Source of the DNA: Lepidonotus clava
Taxonomy: Eukaryota > Annelida > Polychaeta > Phyllodocida > Polynoidae
Length of the DNA stretch: 64,000 nt
Direction: 5' to 3'
Assembly: GCA_936440205.1 (NCBI GenBank)
Contig: OW387145.1
Span: forward strand, 12,151,396 to 12,215,395
The notes under the pieces are model-generated. The model had not been told where the DNA came from. It did no database searches and saw only the letters and a list, made by a program, of their open reading frames with translations. Within the stretch, counting starts at the first letter, position 1. Every line of letters starts with the position of its first letter. Shown piece after piece: positions 23,431 to 35,444 of this stretch. The position numbers were made by a program, and so were the translations under genes.

Positions 23431-26400
23431 TTTGTTTTGTTTTTTGAAACTAGACTATTAGAAAGTAAAATACCTAACTTTCTTTCACCTGGGTCAAGTC
23501 CAGATTAATTGAAAGTACTAAGAAACGCCGACGGTCCTCTATTCGTTAAAAAAAACACATCATGTTGGAATGCCTGAACCCAATGTGCATCACTGCAATA
23601 TCTTTATGGGCATCTTGAAATCCACAGACATCATCTCAGCAATGATACATAGGATCTATTTGTGACACTCCATAGATGTTTCTACAGTGATAAACCCATA
23701 ACAAGAAACAATAACAGTGCCACAACAAGGAATCCCTCACCATAACTCTGAAAGCCGTGTCATTCAATCAGCACGGTGACAATTGGTCACATTACTGTGT
23801 GATTAGTGGGCTCGGGTCCCCAGGGGCCACACGCCCCGGCCGGTTAGTGTCTGATGAGACCTAAGTGTACTAATGGGCCCGAGCCTTTATCACGCCAACC
23901 AGCCCTGTCTATTTACAACTAGGGACAGCCACAGGCCCGTTCGGAAACACTTATCTAAGGTGACCTGGGTTAGCACACATTTGTAGTGATAAATCATGGT
24001 AAGAGATAAATCGGAATGCGGGATTGTGAACCTTATATGAAGAGGTTCTGCGGTTATGCATGGCAGTTTGATTTATGATGGGCATTTGGCATTGATAGAA
24101 ATGTATCCAGGGACTTGGGCTTTGTTAAAAGCAAGTAATGATTTCTATTCATAAAGTGATATATTATTATACTAGCCTGTACATCCTGTATTAGCATGAT
24201 ACACTGCTTTTCCCTCCAGGATTAAGCGAAAGCAACAGTCCTCAAGCTTTAGACAATTCCCTTTTTCTTAAAAAAGAATCACCAAGGTTTACCACTGTAT
24301 TTCTTTCTTGTCATAGATCTTGAAACGTCGACCTCCTGGAGTCGAAATAATTGTTGTCTCAGAGGATGAAGAAAATTCGGAAATTGAAAACAAAGGATGA
24401 TTTCAGAGACTTTATTAGCACATGTCTCAGACTTTCATTCTGTCCACTCTGGGGAGTGCTGGAAGTCTGTATGTTTTTCTAAGGACGTGTTCCAGTTGGT
24501 CCTTCTGTCGACCACAATTCACATTTAAAGCACGCATCTAAGTGCTTCAACAAAAACAATGTTGAAGGAAATTAAGTTACGGAAGGTGTTATCAAGTTTC
24601 TCCAGTGGCTGAGCACATGTCAAGGGGTAAGAAATAACACAGGTGTACATTACCAAACGGCGGGCTCAATTTACAGAAAGATGAAAGCACAAGAAATTTT
24701 AGTAAAGAAATTTAGAAGTACATAAATGATTATATATATGTTGTAGCCAAAGGTCTTCATTAACTTAAGGCGATTAGACACTGAGCTAGTAATTAGCACA
24801 GTTCAGCACGTGAATGCTCCAGCAGGCATGGTATCGAATGAGACTTTTTTTTTAGGAGAAAATAACATGGTGCTCCTATAATGAGCGACAGCAAATGAAT
24901 TAGTTCACTCAGACGTGTGGTTCAGAAAATTAATACCAGTAAATAGAAACCCATCATTTTATCATTGTGTAAAGCCTTTATGTGTTATATTTCAACTGCA
25001 AAGTGAACCCCCCCAAAAAAGAAAAGTGAACAAGGTTTATTTTCAAGGACAGTTGTTTTTAAAATACAGACATTGTCCCATACCTCAGTGGTCGGGGGAA
25101 AACACAGATTTTCAGTTTCGTCTAGTGTCTGATATCAAAGACCAACACGGATCCTTTGTTTTGACCCCACTACAGCGGTCACTGTGTTTGTTTATAATGT
25201 TTGCAGTGAACGCGCTTTTTGAGAAAGAATGATATCACATCTATTTGGTATGTTGAGCCACCCAAAGGTTATGTTATGATTCACTTGGATAAAGCAACCA
25301 TTTTAGATGCCCCCAATAAACTAATGTTATGTGTGATGAAATAAAAACACGACTGAGTTGGGCATGAGCACCTTCATAATAACTCGATAATTAGCGATAG
25401 CGTTGTCACATTTGCAGATAAACGAGATTAAGTAGGGCAGCAGAACAGGATATGTAAGATAACATATAGATTACTGATACATCATAACATATACATAAGG
25501 CTTTTCATACATTTTCTCGAGTGTATACCAACTTCTTAACTATATGACCAACTATCTGAATTTGATGCAAAAGACTAAAGACGATGTAGGTAACTGGTTT
25601 GGGTCGGAAAAAAAACTGGTTCTTGTTTGATCTCAAAATAAAATGACCAGTCAGATATTTCAGGAATATTTTGTATATTCTTATAGTATGTATGTACTAC
25701 GGCAAATAGTACAACTAGTCGGCGATCTACTGTGGTAGCCAAGCCTGGAGATAAAAACCTCTTGCTGCCCCCTCCAGCTGTGAGAGCTCCCGGCGTGGGT
25801 TTTGTAGCAGAAAGTCGGTCAGCCCACCACCACCTCCTCCACCTCCGCCTAGACTCCCGCTTTTTACTGGTTTCCTTTCATTATTTTCATGCAGCCTGAG
25901 AAGCGAACTCTGGTCGGTCGGCAAGCTCGACCTCCCGCCAGGCCAGGCTAAAAGTGAGCCTTTTTTTTTTCTCCAGGAATTTCCTAACAACTCCAGATTG
26001 TTTTCTGAACCATGTGAGCTGATTTAATTATAGGAAAGGTCTGTCTAGGCTAATGTGTCAGAGGTAACTGATTTACCGTTATTCACAGTGAACTTACCGA
26101 ATTACTTAGACATGTTTTGGATATGGGCAATAGCATAACCTTGTTTTCTATCATTAAAAGAGTTCCCATTTCTAAGAATAATTTTAAGGGCAAACGATTA
26201 AATTTGATTTCCCATAACATAGAAATAACAACAGTGGAAATTTACAATGCTCACGCTGGCCCCATTTAAATATATATATTCAGTTTTGCTGCCAGATTTG
26301 TAAGAAACCCACGGTAATCCACACTTTGATATCGTGATAGGACTTAGGAGCATGTTAGATTTAAAAATGCCTATTCTCCATACCGGTCAGGGTTACCTTG

Positions 26401-27650
26401 GTGGATCCCGGTACGTACAGATGGTAGTACTGACCCGGCCTCCCTTGGGGGCGGTATGGCCCGTCAAGCACGTACAACGCAAGGCTAAACTTACTTGGAA
26501 ACTGAAAAACTCCCGAACTGAGGTTATTTTCTTTAGACTCTGGCCTTTAAGTTGTGTAACTTAGCAGGTAGTGCAAAACCACATCTAGGAATCCCTCCCA
26601 CGGCTTTCGGGGTCCAGCAGAGCCGGTCAATGGGGACGTCTCGTATTTGACCGCGGTACGATCCTTGCCGGAACATAACTTTCTAACTGATTTACCGAGC
26701 ACATGGGAATGGCTGCTATTAATGCCATCCGTTGAAATGAAATTTAAATAAAGATCTCTGTGTAATTTTTCTGAGTTCCAGGGGGAAATTCTGAAACAGA
26801 CTTCACGCTCACACCCACAGACAAACTGTCATGAGTGCCTATTAACTTAGGAACCATTTTAGTGTAGGTAATGTAGAGTACTTTCAACATGTGTAAACAG
26901 AACGCTCAAGGGCATCCGAGCTTGCACTGATTTCGAAGCAAACCACCCAAGCTCGAAATGACTTATGAACGTCGCGCCCAATCCCCCATTACAAACTTAG
27001 TGATACCACTAGACTCAAATAACTACAGTACAAATCAAAAAATCTGGACCCCAGTTGCAATATCTGAATATACGTTTTCAATACGTATGGCATAGCGTGG
27101 GAAAATGTCTGCAATCAACAATCTCACATTTCTGGATCCATCCGAGGACCTGGGCCCAGTTTGGCCCACTAGAACCCTCCCCTGCTTAGTCCTACTACCA
27201 CTTCAGGCACTTGTCTGCACGCACACATCCAGCTCGGCCGCCAATTGTACACAATACTAAACCCTGGCCCACTTCTGAACCATTCTTAGCACTACAGCAG
27301 CCCGTAGACTCTACTAACAGATGGCAGAGAAGCCTCTCGGCGCGTGCCTGCGCTGCCTCTCACCCAATTACTGCCAGTTTTTCTTTTTTAGCCGACTGCC
27401 CCTTTAATTGGAGCGGCCTCAGAGGAGGAGAGGTGCACGACACAAATAGACCTTCATTGATAAAAAAAGACAGAAAAGTAGACCTTCAAAAGGGCCCAGA
27501 CGGCGGCACCTGCCTCCACGCGGGCTGGGCTCATTACGGCCGGGTTTAAATAGCTCCACATGTAAGGCAGGGGATCAGGAGGGGGCGAAAAAAGACCAGA
27601 ACACGGCGGTTAAAAAGGGGTTAAAAATGCTACAGTAGTGCTTCAGTGCT
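23431..27650. other. No gene seen
   Basis: Over 4 kb with no supported gene. A 105-codon plus frame (24915-25232) and a 112-codon frame (27211-27549) open at non-ATG codons and show no domain. A CCACCACCTCCTCC-type triplet run lies at 25822-25850. TTTTTAG before 27392 is acceptor-like but lacks a matching donor. Confidence 0.45.
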
Positions 27651-27664
27651 GGGAGGTGGAGGAC

Positions 27665-27676
27665 GCGCATGCGCGC
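27665..27676. promoter_or_regulatory. NRF1-like palindrome in a GC-rich patch
   Basis: GCGCATGCGCGC is a near-perfect match to the NRF1 site GCGCATGCGC. It is followed by GGGAGAAGGCCG and, 60 bp on, an inverted pair GGCCGACC...GTCGGCC (27723-27748). NRF1 sites usually mark CpG-type promoters, but I see no gene start here. Confidence 0.4.
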
Positions 27677-28155
27677 CGGGAGAAGGCCGTTAATGACTTC
27701 CTTTTTCCTCATTCCGTCAATGGAGGCCGACCTAGATTTGTCGGCCTTTGAATAGCACTGACTTTGAAGTATTTCGATGGAAAATGAATGAAAGCGTTTC
27801 TGTTTGGTTCTCGATCAGGCTCTGTGGTAGGAACAAATCGTTACTCATTTATTGCAAAACCTGGGCAGTTTAAAACTTTTTTCTATCTGCACTTCATTTG
27901 TTTTCACATCTGGCTCTTATTATTAAAGGGCTACCGAAATCTTTTTCATTCTGTAGGACAATTGCTCTTTTTTCGTATTTTAGATCTTGGCAGAAGCAAG
28001 CACCTACACCTGAGAATTCGACAGATGAATACAGTGCTGAGTAGATCATTTCCTTTTTTGGTACGTGGGAGTATAGAGGATAAGCTCCTTTTCTTAAAGC
28101 AAGCCTGTGTCGGTGGATCCAGCCTATTTTACCTTGTTTGATCTGACCCAGCCCA

Positions 28156-28180
28156 ATAATACGTATATAAGGTGAGGCCA
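28156..28180 (+). promoter_or_regulatory. TATA-box-like GTATATAAGG with CCAAT upstream
   Basis: CCCAATAATACGTATATAAGG combines a CCAAT word and a strong TATA word, followed by a GC-rich stretch with CCACGTGAGG. No supported coding start lies downstream, so it is only a candidate promoter. Confidence 0.3.
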
Positions 28181-28601
28181 CGTGAGGTGGGGTGAAGGAG
28201 GCGGGATCCAGGCCCCGGTCACGGTCCACTGCCTCCCCATACCTACCCTCTGAGGTCGGGCGGCCACCACAAACCCCGCCTCCCACCTTGGCACACGGCC
28301 ACTACCAGGGTATTTCAGCCCCAGTCCCCCAGTTATTAATATACATGACCTAAATTCAGTGTCTGATATTAAACAACTGTTTGGAGTACACATCGGGCTC
28401 AGACTTTCAAAAACAGCTTGGGTGCAGGGTACTCTTTTCATTTGGAAACTGCCTGATATGAGTATATGGCTAAATAATGAAGCTTAGGGAGAAAGATAAT
28501 ATTGGATAAGACATCAGTCCAAAACTGCATGTTTGACGAGATAGGTTGGTTGTAGTGGAGCGTAACACTAAAATTAAAAATATTTGTATTGTACGAAGAA
28601 A

Positions 28602-28836
28602 GTGGCTTCTATGGTAGAGCCAGATTCAGTGATAAATTTGTTTCAAGATTACTTTTCAAATGGCTTCAGTAGAGGTGAGAGTGTGACTGTCTGTTGATTC
28701 TACACTACAGGCCAGGTGGCTTCCACTATTTGGGGTGGTTCTGAAATGTACATTGTTCCCACGGGTAGGGTGACGATATCGCAGTGCTCAGCTGTCACGA
28801 GTGTTTGAGGGGCTTCTTGCTAAATAATGTGGCTTC
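28602..28836. promoter_or_regulatory. Cluster of GTGGCTTC words
   Basis: Exact GTGGCTTC at 28602, 28716 and 28829, all in the same orientation and spaced about 113-114 bp, with ATGGCTTC near 28660. The spacing is nearly regular but the DNA between is not an obvious tandem repeat. It lies about 440 bp downstream of the TATA-like word at 28164. Confidence 0.45.
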
Positions 28837-30083
28837 TTATATTGACTTGGCCTCTGGGTTCTTGGGCTGAAGAAGTACACTTCTCAAAAATGCAGACAAA
28901 AACGTTCTCACGCCAACAAATATGTGCACCTCAGGGGCAGTGCTCCCCCAAAATTTTGAAAACAGCCAATACTGCTTAACATGAAAGTTCTATATCAAAA
29001 CAGGACCACTATTTTTAGCTTTAAAGGCAATCGCTTGGCTGCAGATCCAATATTATTCTCTGCCACCCTAACGCCTGCTCGGCCCTCCAGACTTAAGTTC
29101 ATTAGTATTCTACGCCTGCCCCCTCACGACCACTTTTTGTGACCTGGATATTTATGTTCAGATCGAATCCCACATTTTAATTCCATCCACGTGATCCGGG
29201 TGTGAGTTAGCTGTACGGGACTGAATACCATTCAACTTTTTTCTGGCCAAGTGGAAAGTGGAATTAATGAAATAAATGTGGTTTGCTTTTTCTAACCACA
29301 TGCCTGAGTAAGGTAATGTCAGACTAACTTATGGCCTTCGCTCTTTTCAAAACAGACCCAGATGTTTACCGTTACCTATACTAAAACTTCTTTTCATGTT
29401 TTGTTGGCGTTTTTGTTCAACACATATCAACTCTTACATATATGTGACATCTATCTTTTGATAGTATATGGCAGGCCCCGGGGAAATAAAGGTTTCACAA
29501 CTTAGAAAGGAAACTTGAAAAGAAAAGTACTAACATAAAACAACATGCAAGTTGAAGGGCCATAAATCATCATCTGCATCAACACCGTTTGTAACCAGAA
29601 TACCTCAATGTGTTTTGAAGAGCGGGTGAAAGGTGTGCGAGCCTGTAAAAAGAGCGTTCTAAGTGAAATATTTACGTCCATTGCCGAATGGCTTCCCAAA
29701 TCCCTCTCCAGCCATTTAACCACTTTATGTGGGCCTAATGCAAGAAGAGGGATGTCTATTGATCTCCAAGCAGATTCGTTCTCTATACGTTGAGTTTGGC
29801 TGAAGCGGACAGACCTGCTTGGAGAGTAGATGTCCTTTGGCAGGGAGGGTCCGAAGGGAGGGATAAAACAGCAGTTTATAAAGGAAGACAAAGTATCTTG
29901 TATTATATGTTAATGTTAAAGAGAGAATACACTACATTGTCCATTAAAATCAACTGAATGGTTTTAAGAAAGTTCAAGAAATGGCATTCATATCCCTAGG
30001 TACATACGTCCCACACAAAGATCCTAACCTGATATCACCTTGTACATTTTTTTTCGATTTTATCTATTTATACGATTTTTAAT
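28837..30083. other. No gene seen
   Basis: Frames at 29502-29891 (minus, 129 codons, non-ATG start) and 29608-29793 (plus) overlap each other and show no domain. No repeat recognised. Confidence 0.45.
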
Positions 30084-30249
30084 CAGGGATGTTAGTCAGA
30101 GTAAATAAAAACATCTGAAAAGGCATGACTGAAATCTGTAATGATCTTAAAATGCTATAGCAATTATTTTCGAATGTTATTTTCAGAGGTGCTGAAGTGA
30201 AAAAGTCTGAAATCAGACAAAAATCTGAGGGGAAAAAATTACAACCCTG
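30084..30249. repeat. CAGGGATGTAAG-family element, copy 2
   Basis: Left end CAGGGATGTTAG and right end TTACAACCCTG. The interior phrases TTTTCAGAGGTGCTGAAGTG and TCTGAAATCAGACAAAAATC correspond to GGGGTGCTGGAGTG and ATCGGAAATCCGACAAAAATC of the other copies. 166 bp, no clear target duplication. Confidence 0.65.
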
Positions 30250-30572
30250 CGATATCAGACATCAGCTGCTTATGATGCCAAACTTCATTATTTGTTGTCA
30301 GTCTTTCGCGCATGGAAATAAATGTAAAATTCAGGAATGTTTCCTGGACCTAGCCACCTGTGCAGGCTATTTTCCCACCATTGACGGTAGCCAGTAACGA
30401 CCTCATAAATATGGCCTTATCAGCCCTCAGCCGACCCCACCAAACTACACCACCGAGGTCACAGAATGTTGGACGTTCCTCCTCCCCCCCCCCCCCCTAA
30501 AACTAACATATCACATGTAGCTTTTAATGTGTAATGAAGCCATAGACGATGTGACCATTTCACAAGTAAGTC

Positions 30573-30782
30573 CAGTGTTCGAAATTAAGGGTGCACCCTG
30601 CACCCTGTGTGCACAATTTGGCTGCCTGGAGCACACTTTTGGCAGGTACGCATCCGGTATGTGCCTGCTTTTTCATCAGCATGAATCCGAGTGTTTGCAC
30701 ATAGAAAAAATTGCTCGGGCATAATTTTAAACCCCTATGCAATTGATGTGTGCATAAAATAAATCCTCAATTTGGAACACTG
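30573..30782. repeat. CAGTGTTCGAAATTAAGG-family element, copy 1
   Basis: The left end CAGTGTTCGAAATTAAGG and the right end CCTCAATTTGGAACACTG are inverted repeats with a few mismatches. The interior is rich in GTGCACCC / GTGCACAA words. 210 bp and non-coding. The ends suggest a hAT-like miniature element. A better preserved copy is at 57297-57516. A homopolymer C run lies just upstream, at about 30485-30497. Confidence 0.75.
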
Positions 30783-33700
30783 TGTCCTTGCATATGTGAC
30801 ATGAATGATGATGGGGTTAACCGCGAAAATAACACTGCAAATCATTTAATAACAACCACATTTTATGATCATTAACATGTAACATGGGACCCCTTATCAG
30901 GAGCCTTTGATGCTGCTGTACACAAAAGTGACCTTTTACTGGAAGACAAAACCAGACCTACTGGAAAGGCTCCAACAAGCTTACCCTAGTAGAGTCCACA
31001 AAAAGTATTACAACCGGAGTCCTGAAATAGAAACTAAACCAAGAACTTTAAATGTGCCATTCATTATATCGAAGACAAAGTATCCCATTTAACCAAACTA
31101 TATGGTCAGCAGTTCCCTTACAAAAAATATATGGGCGATCGTTTGGTGAATATGCAATTATTTTCTCGTTAACTAGAAGGCTATCATTTAGTTATTTCGA
31201 CTTAAGTTACAGTATTGGTACTTTGCCTCGGGGCTACCTTTTCATTGGCTTTGACTTCTGAGAACCCTCAACGTTCATTAAGTTCATCTGAATGAACCAG
31301 ATCCATTAATTACTAAACAATACAGTGCAGGTCTGGGCCCAGTCCTGACTTCACTTAGTTATTTACTATCTTCATTTGCAGCACGTTGAACCTTTCGAGT
31401 CCCATGCGGAACCCTATCTCCTGGCAATTACCTTTGACATAAAATAAGACGCACGCTGGAACATTTATGTCAGGTTGAATTATGTTGAATACATGAAATT
31501 TGCGAATATAGGCCTTGCTCCATCTCTAAATTCAGGTTTTCGGGTTGGGGCGGGTCCAGGGCAGGTTGGAATAGGTCACCACCCCTGAGGGCAGAAAGGT
31601 CATTAGTCACGTGACCACATACCGGCCTGACAGCTGGACACCAGCGCTGTAGCCACCAGGTACCAGCTCCAGCAGGGAACCCCCTGAGGGAACCCCTCCA
31701 GCTGGGGGCTGACCCCTGACCTACTTAAAATAGACACTTTGTGGGACTACCAGGAAGCCGACAGGTTTACCTGCCCTTTACACCTAAAACACATTCCCGT
31801 TATGCAAAACTCAGCCTCTGGGAACTTTAGGAACAATTCTCCTAGGTTTAAGACTAAAGAGGTTCAAATATAATGTGGAAATAGCCTTCATCATGACATG
31901 AGCAGTTCATTCTCAGTGTTTGCTACTAAAGAGGTTCAAATATAATGTAGTATATATAGCCTCAGACATGGGCAGTTCATTCTCAGCGTTTGCTCATGAT
32001 GTGTATGCAAGTCAAGAATAGGTGACAAATAAACCAACTAAATATTGTTTATATCACAAAGTTTCACCTAAAACTGCTGACATCATAACAGCATGCCACA
32101 GCCATATGACATGAATAAGTCGGTAACCCTTTTGAAGCATTATATAGGCCAGGTCCCTGAACTTAATCTGAACGCAGTAGTCTTTACAACACAAGTTTCA
32201 AATACTGTATTATGCATACTGTGCTTGAGTGTAATGTGACAGCAGCACCTGCATTATTTGACCGTTTATCGTAACACACAATGGTGCTCACAATATATTA
32301 GTACAGTTGCCTGATTGTATTGTGACAGGTGTTTTCACCATATGACAGCAGCCTGCTGATTAGACCCAGGCACCCTTCATCCCGTCATCTCGTCATTTGT
32401 AAGCCCACTTAATCTGTCTATACACGGGGACATGGGGATTGGGAGCATACCAGGCCTGCCACTGGGGTCTGTCTCATCAAAACATAGGGCTCTTCCTATG
32501 ACTCTATATAGGGCTGACACCGTTTAGATTTTATACGGCAAATATAGGACACAATACCAAAATATATGGATTCGTAAACAAACGTTTCTAGGATATCCTT
32601 CTTAACTGACCCGATTTACAACATGGTGTACCGTGTATAATACTCATAGAATGTATTAGGGAGGAAGACATCTTCTCAAGGGGCGGCAGTACAACCATAT
32701 TTACAACTCTGGTTTCCCAGTGGACAACCTTGGGCGTTTAAAACCTGTTTTTCCCAGTGTCTTTAAGAGTCCTCATTCTCTGAAGGGCTGACAATACGGG
32801 GGTCTGTCTTGTCTAATCCCTAGGTGTGTAGAGTTGGGGTGGGAGGGGGGAATACTGAGAACCGTCCGTGCCCTGGGGTTCCTACAGACCTGTGTTTAGT
32901 GGTCGTGCCGCTATCTGGGTCAGGGGGCCGGCCTACCCATGCGTGTCCCGGGGTAGAATCCAGACTCAGGCGAGGACCTGATAGCAATGGGGCTTGGTGT
33001 TAGTTATTGTGGCCAAGTGTAGAGACTTGTAACATTGGATCATTCATTTATAAATTTGTGTTGGTTGGAGTAGCAGAAAAAAACACCTTTTCACTTCTAA
33101 TCTGTTGATAAAGTTTCCAAAATATTGACCCTCGACCTTCCCACTCCTTCCCTACCCTCATTAGACCTTTAAGTTTATCATTAGATTATCAAAGTTGCAG
33201 AGCTGGCAGAGAAGCAAGGATAGGTATAAGTGTGCTTAAAAGCAGTTCCATGTATCAGGTAATCCAATTTATGAAGAATCATACTGCTCCTTGTTTACAA
33301 ATATATAATTGTTTTGAGTCCAAAACATTTCTCTCCAGACAGAAACACATAACACTGATCAGCGAAAACAACTAAACCCATCATTTCAAAAAGGAATTGT
33401 ACAACACACTGTCAACACATCCGTATTTTCTAGTATAACGTTAGATATACCTTTTTTTAACAAGCATATCATCAAATACATACCACATAATACGCATCCG
33501 TGCGTAACCCAGCCATCTCCGCTGACTAGAACAACACAGATTCCCCCAAAGTAAACACGATCAAAAGGGAAGTTGACAGAGTAGGGCTGAAAATAGAAGC
33601 AGACCTAAAACAAACACCATCAGAGCTGGTCACACAGAGCCTGTCTCTACACAAATAAACCACCAGCAACATGTGTAATCCGACCTAACATCTCGGCAAA

Positions 33701-34050
33701 CAACCACCCTTACTGGCCTGGTCCTTCCACGGCCTGAGACTGAGGAATTCGACATGGGACGCCCTTATATCAATATTATGTATGACGATATATCTTTTTT
33801 TTATTATTATTTGGGGTCAATGTCTTCAGAACTGATTTTTTCCCCTTCAAAATTACCTCAGCTGACGCAGTATTCGAAATTCCAAACCTAAAACATCTTT
33901 AACCGTGTTAGACAAGACTTAAATATGTCCTTTTGTATAATTTGATCGTTACAAATAATTGAAGTTGAAATAAAATTAAAATACCCTCTCCCATCCAAAA
34001 TTTGAGGGGGGAAAAACCAACAGGGCAAACATTTCTCCGTTGGGGTAGTA
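30783..34050. other. No gene seen; E-box palindrome; tandem duplication
   Basis: GTCACGTGAC (31606-31615), a perfect 10-bp E-box palindrome, recurs at 63815-63824. A 72-bp unit starting ACTAAAGAGGTTCAAATATA is duplicated in tandem at 31853-31994. Nothing coding is supported. Confidence 0.5.
31853..31994. repeat. Two-copy tandem duplication, 72-bp unit
   Basis: Both copies begin ACTAAAGAGGTTCAAATATA and end with AGCAGTTCATTCTCAGTGTT-like sequence plus TGCT. They differ mainly by a small indel and substitutions around TAGCCT, so the duplication is moderately recent. Confidence 0.85.
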
Positions 34051-34210
34051 GGCTCTCTCCAGACTGCACTAGGTAATGCTTTAAAGTTTTCAGCTTTGGG
34101 TGATCGTATCATTGAGATGATTTGGGAGAAACCCGCCATCCAGATCACTTACCTTCCCTTTTCAAAAAGTGGCAAGGAATATTTTCCGTGCAATGTCCCA
34201 CAGAGACAAA
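34051..34210. repeat. Dispersed repeat, copy A (pair with 43591-43745)
   Basis: Shares the colinear blocks TCCAGACTGCAC, AGGTAATGCTTT, TTTTCAGCTTTGGGTGATC, GATTT then GAAAC, and TTGGCAAGG-type with 43591-43745. Unit about 155-160 bp, ends not defined. The minus-strand reading of both copies contains IIxxxRSPKAE-like residues, which may be the remnant of a once-coding element. A strong orphan donor, AAG|GTAAGTGA, lies on the minus strand near 34148. Confidence 0.6.
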
Positions 34211-34240
34211 ATTCAGACATCCGGACAAAATTCCTATATA

Positions 34241-34407
34241 CAGAGATTTAAGTCAGGGAGAGTAAAAAAGTGGGAAATAACAGTAAGAGATTGTATCCTT
34301 AAATACCGTGAAATGTGTTCAAAACATCAATTTTTGAAACAGATTTTTAGGGGTGCTGGAGAGAAAAAATCGGAAATTGGACAAAAATTGGAAAACTTGC
34401 ATCCCTG
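34241..34407. repeat. CAGGGATGTAAG-family element, copy 3, with TSD
   Basis: Left end CAGAGATTTAAG and right end CTTGCATCCCTG. It is flanked on both sides by TATATA (34235-34240 and 34408-34413), consistent with a 6-bp target duplication. The interior has GGGGTGCTGGAGAG and ATCGGAAATTGGACAAAAAT. 167 bp. Confidence 0.75.
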
Positions 34408-34413
34408 TATATA

Positions 34414-35130
34414 GCATGTGCCCCCAGTCTACCCCCTCCTGCCCGCTATCTCAAGGTAAACACACGGGCAGGCAGGGGGAGACGACAGCACGCGGCCAGT
34501 CTGTACCAGGTAGCACCACGCCTGCTTCTTTTGGCCATATACACTGGCCCTTTTTACTGACTCACTACAAAGGCCGAGGTGGGGGTCGGCGCCTGGAGAC
34601 GTCTCGACCACTCGACCACCGCGGGGGGCAGGCACAACAGCTTTGAAAATGCGCTTTTTCTATGTGTATTTCTTCTGTTTTTTACCCGTATCAATCCATA
34701 TCATTTGAAGTCAATTTTGATCTAAAGGGATACCGCTGAAAAACTAACTATTTGGATTGGCGTGAGGGTTTAAAATGGTTTCCTTGTTCTCGGTGCAGAC
34801 TTCTTACTGGTTTCAAGACTGGCCTTTCATGGCAACATTGATAGAAAAAAAAGATTAGAAAATAAATCGAAGAGTGATAGCAAATTCAATCTCATTTTCT
34901 AAGAGCGAATGGAAACTTTTATATGCAGTATTAAATCTGATAAATAAATGGAGTAAAAAAGTCTGGTGTCAAATGTTTTGATTCTCTAAAGATATAGACT
35001 AAGATTATCTGAACCTAGAAGACCAATTTATTGAATCAAGGGCACGTTGAATTTCCAATTTCTAATAAGGATGCTTGAGGGCCCGTCCGTTAATTACGAG
35101 AGCATATTTCCATGCTCTCTGCCACCTACT
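34414..35130. other. No gene seen
   Basis: GC-rich 34420-34640 gives overlapping frames on both strands without a domain. GAGGGCCCGTCCGTTAATTA near 35079 may be a scrap of the GGGGCCTTCC family. Confidence 0.4.
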
Positions 35131-35345
35131 GGAACAAACACTTCCCGAATCAGTATGTCCGAAATGTTTAAATGAGCTACTGAAATGCCACTGATTGTAC
35201 ACTGATTTTCACTGACAGCTCATTTAAATATTTCAGACATACAGATTGACCACTGCTCAGCCACTGCTCAGCCATCCATTTCCTCTGACTTAACACTGAT
35301 TCTGCACATAGTGTACACTGATTTCCCACTACTTTTTGTTCCGAG
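35131..35345. repeat. Fold-back miniature element, GGAACAAA family, copy 3
   Basis: The left end GGAACAAACA pairs with the right end TTTTTGTTCC. The inner arms AATCAGTATGTCCGAAATG and TAAATGAGCT are answered by AGCTCATTTAAATATTTCAG and ACATACAGATTG in inverse order. CACTGCTCAGC is tandemly doubled at about 35252-35274. 215 bp. Confidence 0.7.
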
Positions 35346-35391
35346 CTGGTCATGCCTATCATATCAAAATGCAGTGTGTCAAGGAATGTTA

Positions 35392-35444
35392 CTAACATCA
35401 TGGAGAGTAAAATAAGCTCATATTTTACTCTCCATGCTAACATC
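35392..35444. repeat. 15-bp perfect palindrome flanked by direct repeats
   Basis: Arms CATGGAGAGTAAAAT (35399-35413) and ATTTTACTCTCCATG (35422-35436) are separated by 8 nt. CTAACATC stands just outside both arms (35392-35399 and 35437-35444). This combination is the usual footprint of a strand-switch during replication. A second such scar is at 45351-45400. Confidence 0.85.

Noticed and set aside
27211-28441. Frames of 105-130 codons on both strands
   Set aside because: Several overlapping phases, some with non-ATG starts, and no recognisable domain or matching splice-site pair.
29502-29891. 129-codon minus frame
   Set aside because: No ATG at the start, no domain, and an overlapping frame on the other strand.
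7641-34150. Strong orphan donor sites (GTAAGTGA) on the minus strand at 7641 and 34148
   Set aside because: No convincing acceptor upstream of either, and the second lies in a dispersed repeat; such heptamers are expected about four times per strand.
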